A DNA stretch of 42,152 bases from an uncultured Collinsella sp. (GCA_958415625.1 CATYZI010000019.1:1-42152), one strand, 5' to 3'; positions 27,115 to 36,181 are shown, numbered from the stretch's first letter. Notes: generated from the letters alone by a model not told the origin. Numbers and translations are program-made.

Positions 27115-27810
27115 CTAGAGCTCTGCCCCGCCCAGCCTGTGTGCGATGCTGTCACAGGCCAAGGCGCCTACGACGGTCTTGGCGTCTTCGATCTTGCCGT
27201 CGAGTACGGCGTCGATCAACTCGTGCAGCGGCACCAGGTCCACGTTGACAAACTCGTCATCATCGGGGTTGGGCGCATCAAACTCCAGCTTGGTAGCCAA
27301 GTAGATGTGAATGATCTCGTCGCAAAAACCGCAGGACGTGACAATCGACGTCAAAAAGCGAATGCGACCAGCCCTAAAGCCCGTCTCCTCATGCAGCTCG
27401 CGTTTGGCGCAATCGAGCGGGTCCTCGCCTGGATCGAGCTTGCCGGCGGGAATCTCGACCGTCACGCGGTCGATAGCGGTGCGGTACTGACGCACCAGTA
27501 CGATCTTGCCGCTCTCGGTCAGCGCCACAACGGCCGCCGCACCCGGATGGCGAACGATATCGCGGGCGCTGCGGCGACCGTTGGGCAGCTCAACCTCAAG
27601 ACGGTGGACGTCGAGGATCTTGCCCTTCCAGGCGCACTCCTCCGAAAGAATCTTCTCGTGCAGCTCGGCATCGTGCGGGTCGTCATCGCCCAGCACCAGC
27701 GCCGGCTCGTCAGCGACCTCGCCGCCAGGCTCGCCCTCGGCGTGCCCATACACGCGGCTGTCCTCCTCGACGATCTGCGCATCCACGAGCTCTTCGTTCT
27801 TCTCGTCCAT
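27115..27810 (-). CDS. Nudix hydrolase, ADP-ribose pyrophosphatase-like
   Basis: The 231-residue protein carries a complete Nudix box, GKLDPGEDPLDCAKRELHEE followed by TGF, at about residues 137-159. It is preceded by VALTESGKIVLVRQYRTAID and EIPAGKL, which is typical of the ADP-ribose pyrophosphatase subgroup. An acidic N-terminal extension of about 55 residues (GEPGGEVADEP, LGDDDPHDAE) comes before the domain and is unusual. ATG 27810 was chosen over one at 27819 because GAGAGGA is then at the right distance. It starts 21 bases after the purD stop and is probably in the purA-purD transcript. A role in clearing nucleotide by-products is plausible but inferred. Confidence 0.9.
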   Translation of the reverse strand: MDEKNEELVDAQIVEEDSRVYGHAEGEPGGEVADEPALVLGDDDPHDAELHEKILSEECAWKGKILDVHRLEVELPNGRRSARDIVRHPGAAAVVALTESGKIVLVRQYRTAIDRVTVEIPAGKLDPGEDPLDCAKRELHEETGFRAGRIRFLTSIVTSCGFCDEIIHIYLATKLEFDAPNPDDDEFVNVDLVPLHELIDAVLDGKIEDAKTVVGALACDSIAHRLGGAEL

Positions 27811-27831
27811 CCGTCTCATTCCTCTCGGACT

Positions 27832-29136
27832 TTAGGCATCCCAGGCGTCGCGGCCGCGCAGCGCGCGCAGGCCGATGTCGTGACGCAGGGTCTTACCCTC
27901 AAAATCAATCTTCTCGCAGGCCTCGTAGGCAAGGTTGCGAGCGTTCTCAAACGTATCGCCCAGAGCGGTCACGGCAAGCACACGGCCACCATTGGTCACG
28001 AGCTGGCCGTCCACCACGGCAGTGCCCGCGTGGTACACGGTCACGTTCTCCATGGCCTCGGCATCGGCGATACCGGTGATGACCTTGCCCTTCTCGTAGC
28101 TGCCGGGATAGCCCGCGCTCGTCAGGACAACGGCCACGGCCCACTCGTCACGCCAGTCGAGCTCAATCTGATCGAGCTCGCAGTTGGCGCAGGCGAGCAT
28201 GACCTCGACCAGGTCGTTCTTAAGGCGCGGCAGCACGACCTGCGTCTCGGGATCGCCAAAGCGGGCATTGAACTCCAGCACCTTGGGGCCGGCAGGCGTG
28301 AGCATAAAGCCGCCGTACAGGCAGCCGCGGTAGTCGATACCCTCGGCAGCAAGCTCTGCCACGGTCTGCTCCATGACCGCCACCATGGTGGCGTGCTCCT
28401 CGTCGGTCACGATGGGCACCGGGCTGTAGACGCCCATGCCGCCGGTGTTGGGGCCCTTGTCGCCCTCGAGCGCGCGCTTGTGGTCCTGCGAGGTGGCCAT
28501 GGGGCGCACGGTCTTGCCGTCGGTAAAGGCCAAAAGCGAGCACTCGGGACCAACGAGCATCTCCTCGATGACCACGGTATTGCCGGCATCGCCAAAGGTG
28601 CCGCCAAAGCACTCGCGCACGGCCTCCTCGGCCTGCTCAAGTTCGGTCGCCACGATAACGCCCTTGCCCGCGGCAAGGCCGTCGGCCTTCACGACCAGCG
28701 GAGCGCCCTGCTCGCGCACGTAGGCGAGAGCCGAAGCCTCGTCGGTAAACGAACCATAGGCTGCCGTCGGGATACCGGCGCGCTCCATGAGCTGCTTGGA
28801 GAACAGCTTGGAACCCTCCATCTGGGCGCCCTCGGCACCCGGGCCAAAGCAGGGAATACCTGCCGCGCGCACGGCGTCGGCCACGCCCGCCACGAGCGGA
28901 GCCTCGGGGCCAATTACCACGAGTCCGCATCCGTGACTCTGCGCAAACGCCGCCACGGCCGCAGGATCGCAGTCGTCGAGAACAACGTTCTCGCCGCAGC
29001 TCGCGGTGCCGCCGTTGCCCGGCGCGATGTAGAGCTTGCCGGCGCGCGGTGATGCTGCGAGCTTAGCTGCCAAAGCATGCTCACGGCCGCCGCTGCCCAA
29101 CAACAGGATGTCGATGGTTTGAGTGTCCGCCTTCAA
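27832..29136 (-). CDS. purD: Phosphoribosylamine-glycine ligase
   Basis: PurD joins glycine to phosphoribosylamine, the second step of purine synthesis, using ATP. The 434-residue ATP-grasp protein starts with TIDILLLGSGGREHALAAKL. It continues with KADGLAAGKGVIVA, EEMLVGPECSLLAF, NTGGMGVYSPVP and VLEFNARFGDPETQVVLPRL, all family hallmarks. No ATG is suitably placed. The TTG at 29134-29136 has GAGGAGG five bases upstream and gives the normal length, so a TTG start is called. Longer in-frame starts would overlap purA. It lies between purA and the Nudix gene. Confidence 0.95.
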   Translation of the reverse strand: MKADTQTIDILLLGSGGREHALAAKLAASPRAGKLYIAPGNGGTASCGENVVLDDCDPAAVAAFAQSHGCGLVVIGPEAPLVAGVADAVRAAGIPCFGPGAEGAQMEGSKLFSKQLMERAGIPTAAYGSFTDEASALAYVREQGAPLVVKADGLAAGKGVIVATELEQAEEAVRECFGGTFGDAGNTVVIEEMLVGPECSLLAFTDGKTVRPMATSQDHKRALEGDKGPNTGGMGVYSPVPIVTDEEHATMVAVMEQTVAELAAEGIDYRGCLYGGFMLTPAGPKVLEFNARFGDPETQVVLPRLKNDLVEVMLACANCELDQIELDWRDEWAVAVVLTSAGYPGSYEKGKVITGIADAEAMENVTVYHAGTAVVDGQLVTNGGRVLAVTALGDTFENARNLAYEACEKIDFEGKTLRHDIGLRALRGRDAWDA

Positions 29137-29190
29137 GGGTGCCTCCTCTATGGATGAATGGCCCGCTCCGCGCGAGCCCTTTGCAAGCAA

Positions 29191-29232
29191 ATATACCCCT
29201 CGGCCGCCCGTCCGGGCTGCAAAGGGGTATAT
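29191..29232 (-). promoter_or_regulatory. Hairpin between purA and purD
   Basis: ATATACCCCT (29191-29200) pairs with AGGGGTATAT (29223-29232), with an inner GCCCG/CGGGC stem. On the minus strand it is followed by TTGCTT, a poor U-tract. It may be a partial terminator or processing site after purA. Confidence 0.55.
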
Positions 29233-29254
29233 CGCAATAACCAAATAGTCCCGA

Positions 29255-30541
<1,287 letters not shown>

Positions 30542-30634
30542 GTTTACTCCTTACATTCATGGACTGTCTACGCGCCACGCCGGCACGCAGAAGCACAAAA
30601 CATTCCCAGTATACCCGTGCAACGGGCGCCTGTC

Positions 30635-32026
30635 CTACTCCTCGGCATGTGCCCCATCAAGCTCATAGAACTTGGTGGATGCCGGCAGGAACATCAGGTC
30701 GACGTCGCCGATCGGGCCCGAACGGTTCTTGGCCACGACGATACGCGTAACGCCCTCGTCGGGTCGATCGTCGCGCGAGGCTTCGGCCTCGTCGGCGGAG
30801 CGGTCCAAGAACATAACGATATCGGCGTCCTGCTCGATGGAGCCCGATTCACGAAGGTCGGAAAGCTGCGGGCGCTTGCCGGTACGGGATTCGACCTGAC
30901 GCGAGAGCTGCGACAGCGCGATGAGCGGGATCTTGAGTTCCTTGGCCATGATCTTCAGACCACGCGACATCTCGGAGACCTCGACGGTACGGCTCTCGGA
31001 GCGGCGTCCCGGCGGAGGACTCACCAGCTGCAGGTAGTCCAGGATGATGATGGCCTTCTCCTTGTTGTGGAGCATGCGGCGGCTCTTGGCGCGAATCTCG
31101 GTCACTGTGGTGCCGGGCGTATCGTCAATCAGAATATCGAGCTTGGACAAGGTCTGCGTGGCCTCGTTGATATTGGCCCACTGCTCGGGGCTAATGCGGC
31201 CCATGCGGAAGTCACTGATCGAAATCATGGCGTAGGCGCAAATCAGACGCTGGGCAATTTCCTTGCCCGACATCTCCAGCGAGAAGAAGCCGACGGTATA
31301 ACCGGCCGCGGCAGCGTTGAGCGCCAGATTCAGGGCGAACGACGTCTTACCCACAGCAGGGCGGGCGCCGATGATGATGAGCTGGCCCTCGCGAAAACCC
31401 ATGAGCATGCGGTCGAGCGACGGGAAGCCCGTGGGCACGCCCGCAGCCTGGCCGCCTGCCTGGCACACTTCCTCGGCCTCGTTATAGGCCTCGACCATAA
31501 ACTCGGTCAGCGTCTTGTAGCTCGACTTGACCTCGCGCGCCGTGACCTTGAGCAACTTGCTCTCGGCCAGCTCCACGACCTCTTTGGTATCGGTGGGAGC
31601 GTTATAGGCCAGCGCGTTGATCTCGTTGGTGGCGCCGATCAGCTCACGCAGCATCGAATCGCGGCGAACGATAGCGGCATGGTGCTGCCAGTTGACGAGC
31701 GACAGGGTCTGACCCATCAACTCCAAAATGTAGGCCTCGCCGCCCACGGCATCAAGCTTGTTGATGCTTCGCAGGTAATCGATCAGCGAGATGGAGTCGA
31801 TGGGAATGCGGCTGTTGTACATATCGACCATCGCGGTATAGATGGTCTTATGAATGGGCCGGTAGAAGTCATCGGGCTGCAGCTCGACCTGGGCCTCTTC
31901 GACCACCTCGGGCGATAGCAGCATAGCGGCCAGTACATTGGCCTCTGCATCTTGGTTTTGGGGAAGACCCAACTTGGAGCCGCGGTCCTCAACCGTCAGC
32001 CCGGTCTCCCTATCGTCATATGCCAT
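30635..32026 (-). CDS. dnaB: Replicative DNA helicase
   Basis: DnaB is the hexameric helicase that unwinds DNA at the replication fork. The N-terminal primase-binding domain begins LPQNQDAEANVLAAML. The RecA-like motor has Walker A (GARPAVGKTSFALN), FFSLEMSGKEIAQRL, Walker B (AIIILDYLQLV) and LSQLSRQVESR, followed by LRESGSIEQDAD. No intein is present at the usual insertion sites. Three in-frame ATGs lie close together (32038, 32032, 32026); the last has GAGGAT at the right distance and gives 463 residues. It follows the rplI terminator, so it probably has a separate promoter. Confidence 0.96.
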   Translation of the reverse strand: MAYDDRETGLTVEDRGSKLGLPQNQDAEANVLAAMLLSPEVVEEAQVELQPDDFYRPIHKTIYTAMVDMYNSRIPIDSISLIDYLRSINKLDAVGGEAYILELMGQTLSLVNWQHHAAIVRRDSMLRELIGATNEINALAYNAPTDTKEVVELAESKLLKVTAREVKSSYKTLTEFMVEAYNEAEEVCQAGGQAAGVPTGFPSLDRMLMGFREGQLIIIGARPAVGKTSFALNLALNAAAAGYTVGFFSLEMSGKEIAQRLICAYAMISISDFRMGRISPEQWANINEATQTLSKLDILIDDTPGTTVTEIRAKSRRMLHNKEKAIIILDYLQLVSPPPGRRSESRTVEVSEMSRGLKIMAKELKIPLIALSQLSRQVESRTGKRPQLSDLRESGSIEQDADIVMFLDRSADEAEASRDDRPDEGVTRIVVAKNRSGPIGDVDLMFLPASTKFYELDGAHAEE

Positions 32027-32188
32027 GAGCATCCTCATTCATATCGCTTGCGAGCATCCATAGTATCAGCCACGGTCCCAAAACGCGCCGCGCGCCGCCA
32101 ATCATCACCGAACCAAACGGATGAACGGTCCTGTATATAGGACTTCGACGCAACGTTCACCATGACACTCACTCAGCGCAAAAAACAA

Positions 32189-32218
32189 AAGGGCGCCCTG
32201 GTTTCCCAGAGCGCCCTT
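32189..32218 (-). terminator. Terminator of the rpsF-ssb-rpsR-rplI operon
   Basis: A 13-bp stem with one mismatch (32189-32201 with 32206-32218) is followed on the minus strand by TTTTGTTTTTT. It lies 33 bases past rplI. Confidence 0.88.
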
Positions 32219-32250
32219 CTTAGAACAAGATTGTTGCGTTGCAGCAAATG

Positions 32251-32790
32251 CTACTCGGCAGCAGCCTCAGTCTCGACCTCGGCGGTCTCGGCCTCGGCGA
32301 CCTCAGCGGCCTCCTCGACCTCAGCCTCGGCAGCGAGCTCCTCGGCGGTAACGCCGACGAGAACGACAACCTCGGCCTTGATCTCGCGGTACAGCGAGAT
32401 GGCAACGGTGTGGGCACCGGCAACCTTGATGGGCTTACCGAGCTCGACGCGCTTGCGGTCGATGTCCATACCGAGCTGAGCCTTGATGGCGTCAGCGATC
32501 ATAGCGGCGGTAACGGAGCCAAAGAGGATGCCCTCGTCGCCGACCTTGACGTCAACGGTGACCGTCTTGCCCTCGAAGGCAGCCTTGGTCTCGTTGGCGG
32601 TAGCCAGACGGACGGCCTCGCGCTTGGCGATGTTGTTGCGACGCTCGTCAAGCTGCTTGAGGTTGCCCTTGGTGGCGGCAACAGCGAGCTTCTTGGGGAA
32701 CAGGAAGTTCTCAGCGTAACCCTGAGCGACCTCTACGACGTCACCCTCGCCGCCCTTGCCCTTGATCTCATCGAGAAGAATAACCTTCAT
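32251..32790 (-). CDS. rplI: 50S ribosomal protein L9
   Basis: L9 binds domain V of 23S rRNA with its N-terminal domain and extends a long helix from the ribosome. The protein starts MKVILLDEIKGKGGEGDVVE and continues GYAENFLFPKKLAVAAT, the standard L9 signature, then the Lys/Glu-rich helix and the C-terminal domain. At 179 residues it is about 30 longer than usual. The extra part is a low-complexity tail made almost only of Ala, Glu, Val and Thr. AAGGGAG upstream supports the start. It is the last gene of the ribosomal-ssb operon. Confidence 0.97.
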   Translation of the reverse strand: MKVILLDEIKGKGGEGDVVEVAQGYAENFLFPKKLAVAATKGNLKQLDERRNNIAKREAVRLATANETKAAFEGKTVTVDVKVGDEGILFGSVTAAMIADAIKAQLGMDIDRKRVELGKPIKVAGAHTVAISLYREIKAEVVVLVGVTAEELAAEAEVEEAAEVAEAETAEVETEAAAE

Positions 32791-32805
32791 GATGCGTCTC
32801 CCTTC

Positions 32806-33072
32806 TTAGCCGCGGTCGCGGTTGCCACGAGAGGAAACCACGGGGACGGTGTACGGCAGGAGAGCCATCTCGCGGGCGCGCTTGATGGCGTTGGCGATGT
32901 CATGCTGATGCTGCGTGCAAGCGCCAGTGACGCGACGGGGCTTGATCTTGCCACGGTCGGTCATGTACTTACGGAGAAGCTGAGTGTCCTTATAGTCGAT
33001 GAACTCAGTGTTCTCCTTGCAGAACTGGCAGTACTTACGACGCGGCTGACGTGCAGAAAAATCATTAGCCAT
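32806..33072 (-). CDS. rpsR: 30S ribosomal protein S18
   Basis: S18 binds the 30S platform together with S6. The 88-residue protein has RRKYCQFCKENTEFIDYKD near the start, with a CxxC pair, and RVTGACTQHQHDIANAIKRA further on. With the Cys and His residues this fits the zinc-binding form of S18. ATG 33072 has GAAAGGTA upstream; an in-frame start at 33123 would run into the gap before ssb and is not supported. It lies between ssb and rplI. Confidence 0.96.
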   Translation of the reverse strand: MANDFSARQPRRKYCQFCKENTEFIDYKDTQLLRKYMTDRGKIKPRRVTGACTQHQHDIANAIKRAREMALLPYTVPVVSSRGNRDRG

Positions 33073-33144
33073 GTCAAAATACCTTTCATTTGGCAACTTC
33101 GGCGAACCGAAGCCGCCTCTCACTCAAAAATAGGTGAACAACCC

Positions 33145-33597
33145 TTAGAACGGGATGTCCTCATCGTAGACGTCGACCGCGGGCGGCGTAGCCACCGGTG
33201 CGGCAGGACGTGCTGCGGGCGCGGGAGCTGCGGGGGCGTAACCGCCCTGATCGTAGCCACCCTGGCCACCACGGGAGCTCATAAACTCGATCTCATCGAC
33301 GATGACCTCAAGCTTGCTCCGGCGCTGGCCGTCGCGCTCCCAAGAGCTGTAGCGCAGCTTGCCCTCGATCGCGACCTTGTTTCCCTTTGCCAGGAAACGG
33401 CTCACGGCCTCGGCGCGGGTGCCGAACATGGTGCAGTCGACAAAGTTGGGATAGTCCTCCCACTCGCCAGTCTGCGCGTTACGGCGACGATCGTTCACGG
33501 CGACGCCAAAGGACAGAACCTGGGTTCCGCCGGCGGTGGCGCGCAGCTCGGGATCGCGGGTGAGGTTACCGGTGATGTTCACTCGATTGATGCTCAT
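33145..33597 (-). CDS. ssb: Single-stranded DNA-binding protein
   Basis: SSB coats single-stranded DNA in replication and repair. The 150-residue protein starts SINRVNITGNLTRDPELRAT and carries the OB fold to about residue 108 (FVDCTMFGTRAEAVSRFLAKG, KLRYSSWERDG). A flexible Gly/Pro/Ala linker follows, and the protein ends in the conserved acidic tip DEDIPF, which recruits partner proteins. It is encoded between rpsF and rpsR, the usual bacterial arrangement. Confidence 0.96.
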   Translation of the reverse strand: MSINRVNITGNLTRDPELRATAGGTQVLSFGVAVNDRRRNAQTGEWEDYPNFVDCTMFGTRAEAVSRFLAKGNKVAIEGKLRYSSWERDGQRRSKLEVIVDEIEFMSSRGGQGGYDQGGYAPAAPAPAARPAAPVATPPAVDVYDEDIPF

Positions 33598-33645
33598 AAC
33601 TCACTACTTCCTCTTGGGGCACAAGCCCAGTCCAAAACGACAGTC

Positions 33646-33939
33646 TTACTCCTGGTCGTCGCGACGGACGATCATGTGGCGGACCACAGCGTCGGTGATG
33701 CGCAGGACGCGATCAAGCTCGGCGATCTGGGTAGGATCTGCGTGGAAGTTGATGAGGGTGTAGTCACCATCGGTGAGGTCGTTGATCTCGTAGGCGAGCT
33801 TGCGCTTGCCCCACTCGTCAACGGAGTCGACCTTGCCAGCGCCCTCAGCGATCGTGGTATCGATACGCTTCATAACAGCGAGACGAGTCTCGGGGTCGAG
33901 CGACGGGTCAACAAAGAACAGCAGTTCATAAGCCTTCAT
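33646..33939 (-). CDS. rpsF: 30S ribosomal protein S6
   Basis: S6 pairs with S18 on the small subunit. The 97-residue protein starts MKAYELLFFVDPSLDPETRL and has GKRKLAYEINDLTDGDYTLI, both typical. GGAGG upstream fixes ATG 33939. It is the first gene of the operon rpsF-ssb-rpsR-rplI. A 64-nt leader with one hairpin precedes it; in many bacteria the S6-S18 complex binds such a leader to repress the operon. Confidence 0.96.
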   Translation of the reverse strand: MKAYELLFFVDPSLDPETRLAVMKRIDTTIAEGAGKVDSVDEWGKRKLAYEINDLTDGDYTLINFHADPTQIAELDRVLRITDAVVRHMIVRRDDQE

Positions 33940-33965
33940 ATTGTCACCTCCTCTGGGCAAATGTG

Positions 33966-33994
33966 GCTTCAGGTCGTGAAGGTGCGCCTGAAGC
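33966..33994 (-). promoter_or_regulatory. Leader hairpin of rpsF, possible S6:S18 binding element
   Basis: GCTTCAGG (33966-33973) pairs with CCTGAAGC (33987-33994) around a 13-nt loop. It lies between the candidate promoter and the ribosome binding site of rpsF, where the S6:S18 ribosomal leader is found in other bacteria. The loop was not matched base by base to the published consensus. Confidence 0.5.
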
Positions 33995-34010
33995 AGGAAA
34001 AGACTTGGTA

Positions 34011-34039
34011 ATAATATCTTTCAACCTCCCAGGCCGCAA
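34011..34039 (-). promoter_or_regulatory. Candidate promoter of the rpsF operon
   Basis: On the minus strand, TTGCGG (34034-34039) and TATTAT (34011-34016) are 17 bases apart. The start would give a leader of about 64 nt. The rest of the gap (34040-34390) holds no gene; a plus-strand frame at 33963-34256 has no support. Confidence 0.5.
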
Positions 34040-34390
34040 GAATATGCAGCTACAACCTCATGACCTCCACATATGCCCATATTCGCACGACGTTTCATGC
34101 GCATTCCAACCAAATGCCGACCAAGAGCTTGACGGATTTGTGGACAAGATACGGTGCCGCGGGGACAAGCTGAGCCAAGCCGCAGGTCAACGGGCACAAG
34201 GCTGTGGTCGCAAAATGCATACCAGTGGCCTAATTGATCACCAAAAAGATTTTTAATTCGTTTGCTCTTGGTCTATAAAGTCCTTTTTTGAACAATTCGC
34301 TTAGCACGATTTAGCTGGTCAGACTGCATGTGCCGCGCGTTTTAGGCATAGCGCGAAACGCTATGGATCAAAAAATGCTAAGTTTTCGGC

Positions 34391-34418
34391 TTGCACCTTA
34401 CGATTCCTCGTGTATACT
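34391..34418 (+). promoter_or_regulatory. Promoter of tRNA-Ser(GGA)
   Basis: TTGCAC (34391-34396) and TATACT (34413-34418) are 16 bases apart. The implied start lies about 10 bases before the tRNA. Confidence 0.72.
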
Positions 34419-34434
34419 AACTTTCGCATTTAAC

Positions 34435-34525
34435 GGAGAGTTGTCCGAGTGGCCGAAGGAGCACGATTGGAAATCGTGTAGGCGTCAAAAGCGTCTCCAG
34501 GGTTCAAATCCCTGACTCTCCGCCA
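34435..34525 (+). tRNA. tRNA-Ser(GGA)
   Basis: Acceptor arms GGAGAGT/ACTCTCC pair fully, the anticodon loop is TTGGAAA (GGA), and the long variable arm of a class II tRNA is present. The T-arm reads GGGTTCAAATCCC. CCA is encoded. It reads serine codons UCC and UCU. Confidence 0.97.
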
Positions 34526-34534
34526 GTTAATTCC

Positions 34535-34564
34535 AAAGCAGGCCTTCGAGCCTGCTTTGTTTTT
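34535..34564 (+). terminator. Terminator between the two tRNA-Ser genes
   Basis: AAAGCAGG (34535-34542) pairs with CCTGCTTT (34551-34558), followed by GTTTTT. Confidence 0.8.
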
Positions 34565-34573
34565 ACCCCACGC

Positions 34574-34664
34574 GGAGGGGTGGCAGAGTGGTTGAATGCG
34601 GCGGTCTCGAAAACCGTTTGGCCTGTATAAGGTCACGAGGGTTCGAATCCCTCCTCCTCCGCCA
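34574..34664 (+). tRNA. tRNA-Ser(CGA)
   Basis: A class II tRNA with acceptor GGAGGGG/CTCCTCC (one G-U), anticodon loop CTCGAAA (CGA) and a long variable arm. The T-arm reads GGGTTCGAATCCC and CCA is encoded. It reads UCG. The last 25 bases before CA recur in reverse orientation at 34729-34753. Confidence 0.97.
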
Positions 34665-34678
34665 TTTTGGTTGAGAAA

Positions 34679-34704
34679 GCTCCCGAAAACGGGGGCTTTT
34701 TTGT
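34679..34704 (+). terminator. Terminator after tRNA-Ser(CGA)
   Basis: GCTCCCG pairs with CGGGGGC around an AAAA loop, followed by TTTTTTGTTT. Confidence 0.85.
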
Positions 34705-34728
34705 TTAGAGTCCCTTACAAGCAAATAC

Positions 34729-34753
34729 GGCGGAGGAGGAGGGATTCGAACCC
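34729..34753 (-). repeat. Inverted 25-nt copy of a tRNA-Ser 3' end
   Basis: This stretch is the exact reverse complement of 34639-34663, the T-arm and acceptor end of tRNA-Ser(CGA). No tRNA body or CCA accompanies it. Such partial copies are often left by elements that integrate into tRNA genes, though these are normally direct and not inverted. Confidence 0.75.
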
Positions 34754-34776
34754 GTCAGGACGCGGAGCGTAAAGAA

Positions 34777-34855
34777 AACGCGCCAGTGGCGCGTTTTTAG
34801 CGCAGCGCGGTCGGCGCAAGCCGACCGAATAAATTTTGAGCTCCGCTCAAAATTT
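34777..34855. repeat. Three tandem hairpins
   Basis: In a row lie AAAACGCGCC/GGCGCGTTTT (about 34777-34799), GGTCGGC/GCCGACC (about 34809-34826) and AAATTTTGAG/CTCAAAATTT (about 34831-34855). They may end transcripts. Nothing else is recognisable between the tRNA fragment and the palindrome at 34912. Confidence 0.6.
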
Positions 34856-34911
34856 GGACATCCCTCCTATTCAACCCACACCTCCATCGCGTTCAATCCC
34901 AACCCAACATC

Positions 34912-34981
34912 CCAAACATGTACATCACCCTCCAAAGATGTCAAAAAATGTCGTTTTTGGAGGGTGGTGTACACGTTTGTA
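34912..34981 (+). repeat. 70-nt palindromic element, copy 1
   Basis: Arms CAAACATGTACATCACCCTC and its near-complement (34913-34936 with 34956-34979; 22 of 24 pair) surround a 19-nt centre with GATGTCAAAAAATGTCG. It begins 172 bases before the start of the nuclease-like gene. A related copy in opposite orientation lies just after that gene (36112-36181). Confidence 0.85.
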
Positions 34982-35000
34982 TATGACACACGCCGTGCAT

Positions 35001-35066
35001 GAGTCGACTTACCCGCATCCGGTATATTTCCCCACCTCAACGGACATAAGAGTTGGGTATCGACTC
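35001..35066 (+). promoter_or_regulatory. Inverted repeat in the leader of the nuclease-like gene
   Basis: GAGTCGACTTACCC (35001-35014) pairs with GGGTATCGACTC (35055-35066), apart from a two-base bulge. TATATT at 35023-35028 could be a -10 box inside the loop. The right arm ends 17 bases before the ATG. Confidence 0.45.
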
Positions 35067-35083
35067 AGAGCGAGAGGTCCCCA

Positions 35084-36091
35084 ATGGATACCCCTGTTCT
35101 CATTTCGCATAGAGCTGCATGGCTCGTCCATCACGCGCCACAAGGCCTGGTTCAAGCGGTCGCGCAACACGACTACCAGATAGGCGCAAGAGGTCTCTCC
35201 ACCCAGCAACGCATCGCGCGCATACGACAGGCCCTCACCGACTGCGGCATTCCGCCCGATATGTTCAAGACTATCGATATCTCCGTAGTGTTTGCCTTCG
35301 AGCGAATTCGCACCAACGGTGTCACTTGCCATGTTCTCGGCCAAAGCCTACCCTACGGCCATATTGACGAGCTTACGCCCGGCATCTTTATCACCGACGA
35401 AGCCTTCACCTTCGTGCTCGCCGCCGAGTGGATGGATAGAATCGAATACCTCGAGTATGGCTACGAAGTTTGCGGCGACTATCGCATGGGCCTTAATCCC
35501 TCTGACCCTTATACCGAGCAACCAGCAACCACCTCCAAGGATGAAATTGTCGAGCTGCTCGATCAATACCCCGGAAAACCCGGTGCCACACGCGCGCGAC
35601 TCGCGCTCAGACATGTCTACGACCACTCGGCCTCGCCCATGGAGACTGCATCGGCAATCGCCCTTTCACTTCCGACAAGCGAAGGCGGCGTTGGCATTCG
35701 AGGCATCGAGCTCAACCGACCGCTCGAGATCCCTCAACGTCTTTGGCATTGCACCAAAGCCCAAACACTCAAAATCGATGCCCTCATTACCTATAAGCGC
35801 AGAGAGCTCGGCATCGAATATAAGGGTGGCTTTCACGACGAGACTGGCCGTAAGGGAGCAGATGCGGAACGCGAAGCTGTGCTCGCCCAAATGGGTTATC
35901 GCATTGTCACACTCACCTCAGCGCAATTTGCCAGTCAACTCGCTTTTCACCGTGCCATGAACAATATCCGCGAAACGCTCGGTATGCCCCGCTGCACGGA
36001 TGCCGAGTATCAGCGAAAGCAAAACGAACTGCGAAAGGCACTTATCCGCAACTGGAAGGGCACGAAGGACATAGAGACGCCCTCCGAGTAA
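35084..36091 (+). CDS. Solitary PD-(D/E)XK nuclease-like protein (DUF559-like C-terminus)
   Basis: The 335-residue protein was not matched to a named family. Its C-terminal third has the layout of a PD-(D/E)XK nuclease of the DUF559/Vsr type: Asp232 in KIDALIT, then GIEYKGGFHDE with Glu245 and Lys247, then AEREAVLAQMGYRIVTLT, the usual helix and strand that follow. The middle (HIDELTPGIFITDEAFTFVL, then GYEVCGDYRM) resembles a region common in AbiEi-like proteins from actinobacteria. The N-terminus may be helical. GAGAGG upstream supports ATG 35084. It stands alone, has no membrane segments, and is enclosed by inverted 70-nt palindromes, next to tRNA-Ser genes. A role in defence, or as the cargo or enzyme of a small cassette, is inferred only. 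Confidence 0.72.
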   Translation: MDTPVLISHRAAWLVHHAPQGLVQAVAQHDYQIGARGLSTQQRIARIRQALTDCGIPPDMFKTIDISVVFAFERIRTNGVTCHVLGQSLPYGHIDELTPGIFITDEAFTFVLAAEWMDRIEYLEYGYEVCGDYRMGLNPSDPYTEQPATTSKDEIVELLDQYPGKPGATRARLALRHVYDHSASPMETASAIALSLPTSEGGVGIRGIELNRPLEIPQRLWHCTKAQTLKIDALITYKRRELGIEYKGGFHDETGRKGADAEREAVLAQMGYRIVTLTSAQFASQLAFHRAMNNIRETLGMPRCTDAEYQRKQNELRKALIRNWKGTKDIETPSE

Positions 36092-36111
36092 CGTCGCCCG
36101 CTCGGCGCGCG

Positions 36112-36181
36112 CCAAAACATGTACATCATCCGCCAAAAACGACATTTTTCGACATCTTTGGAGGCTGGTATACATGTTTGG
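36112..36181 (-). repeat. 70-nt palindromic element, copy 2 (inverted)
   Basis: Read on the minus strand it matches copy 1 (34912-34981) at most positions, including the centre GATGTCGAAAAATGTCG and the CAAACATGTA end. Its own arms also pair (CCAAAACATGTA with TACATGTTTGG). It begins 20 bases after the nuclease-like gene. Confidence 0.85.

Noticed and set aside
33963..34256. Possible small plus-strand gene upstream of tRNA-Ser
   Set aside because: It covers the rpsF leader and promoter and has no ribosome binding site or protein-like composition.
34777..34981. CRISPR array
   Set aside because: The hairpins and palindromes differ in sequence and spacing; there are no regular direct repeats with unique spacers.
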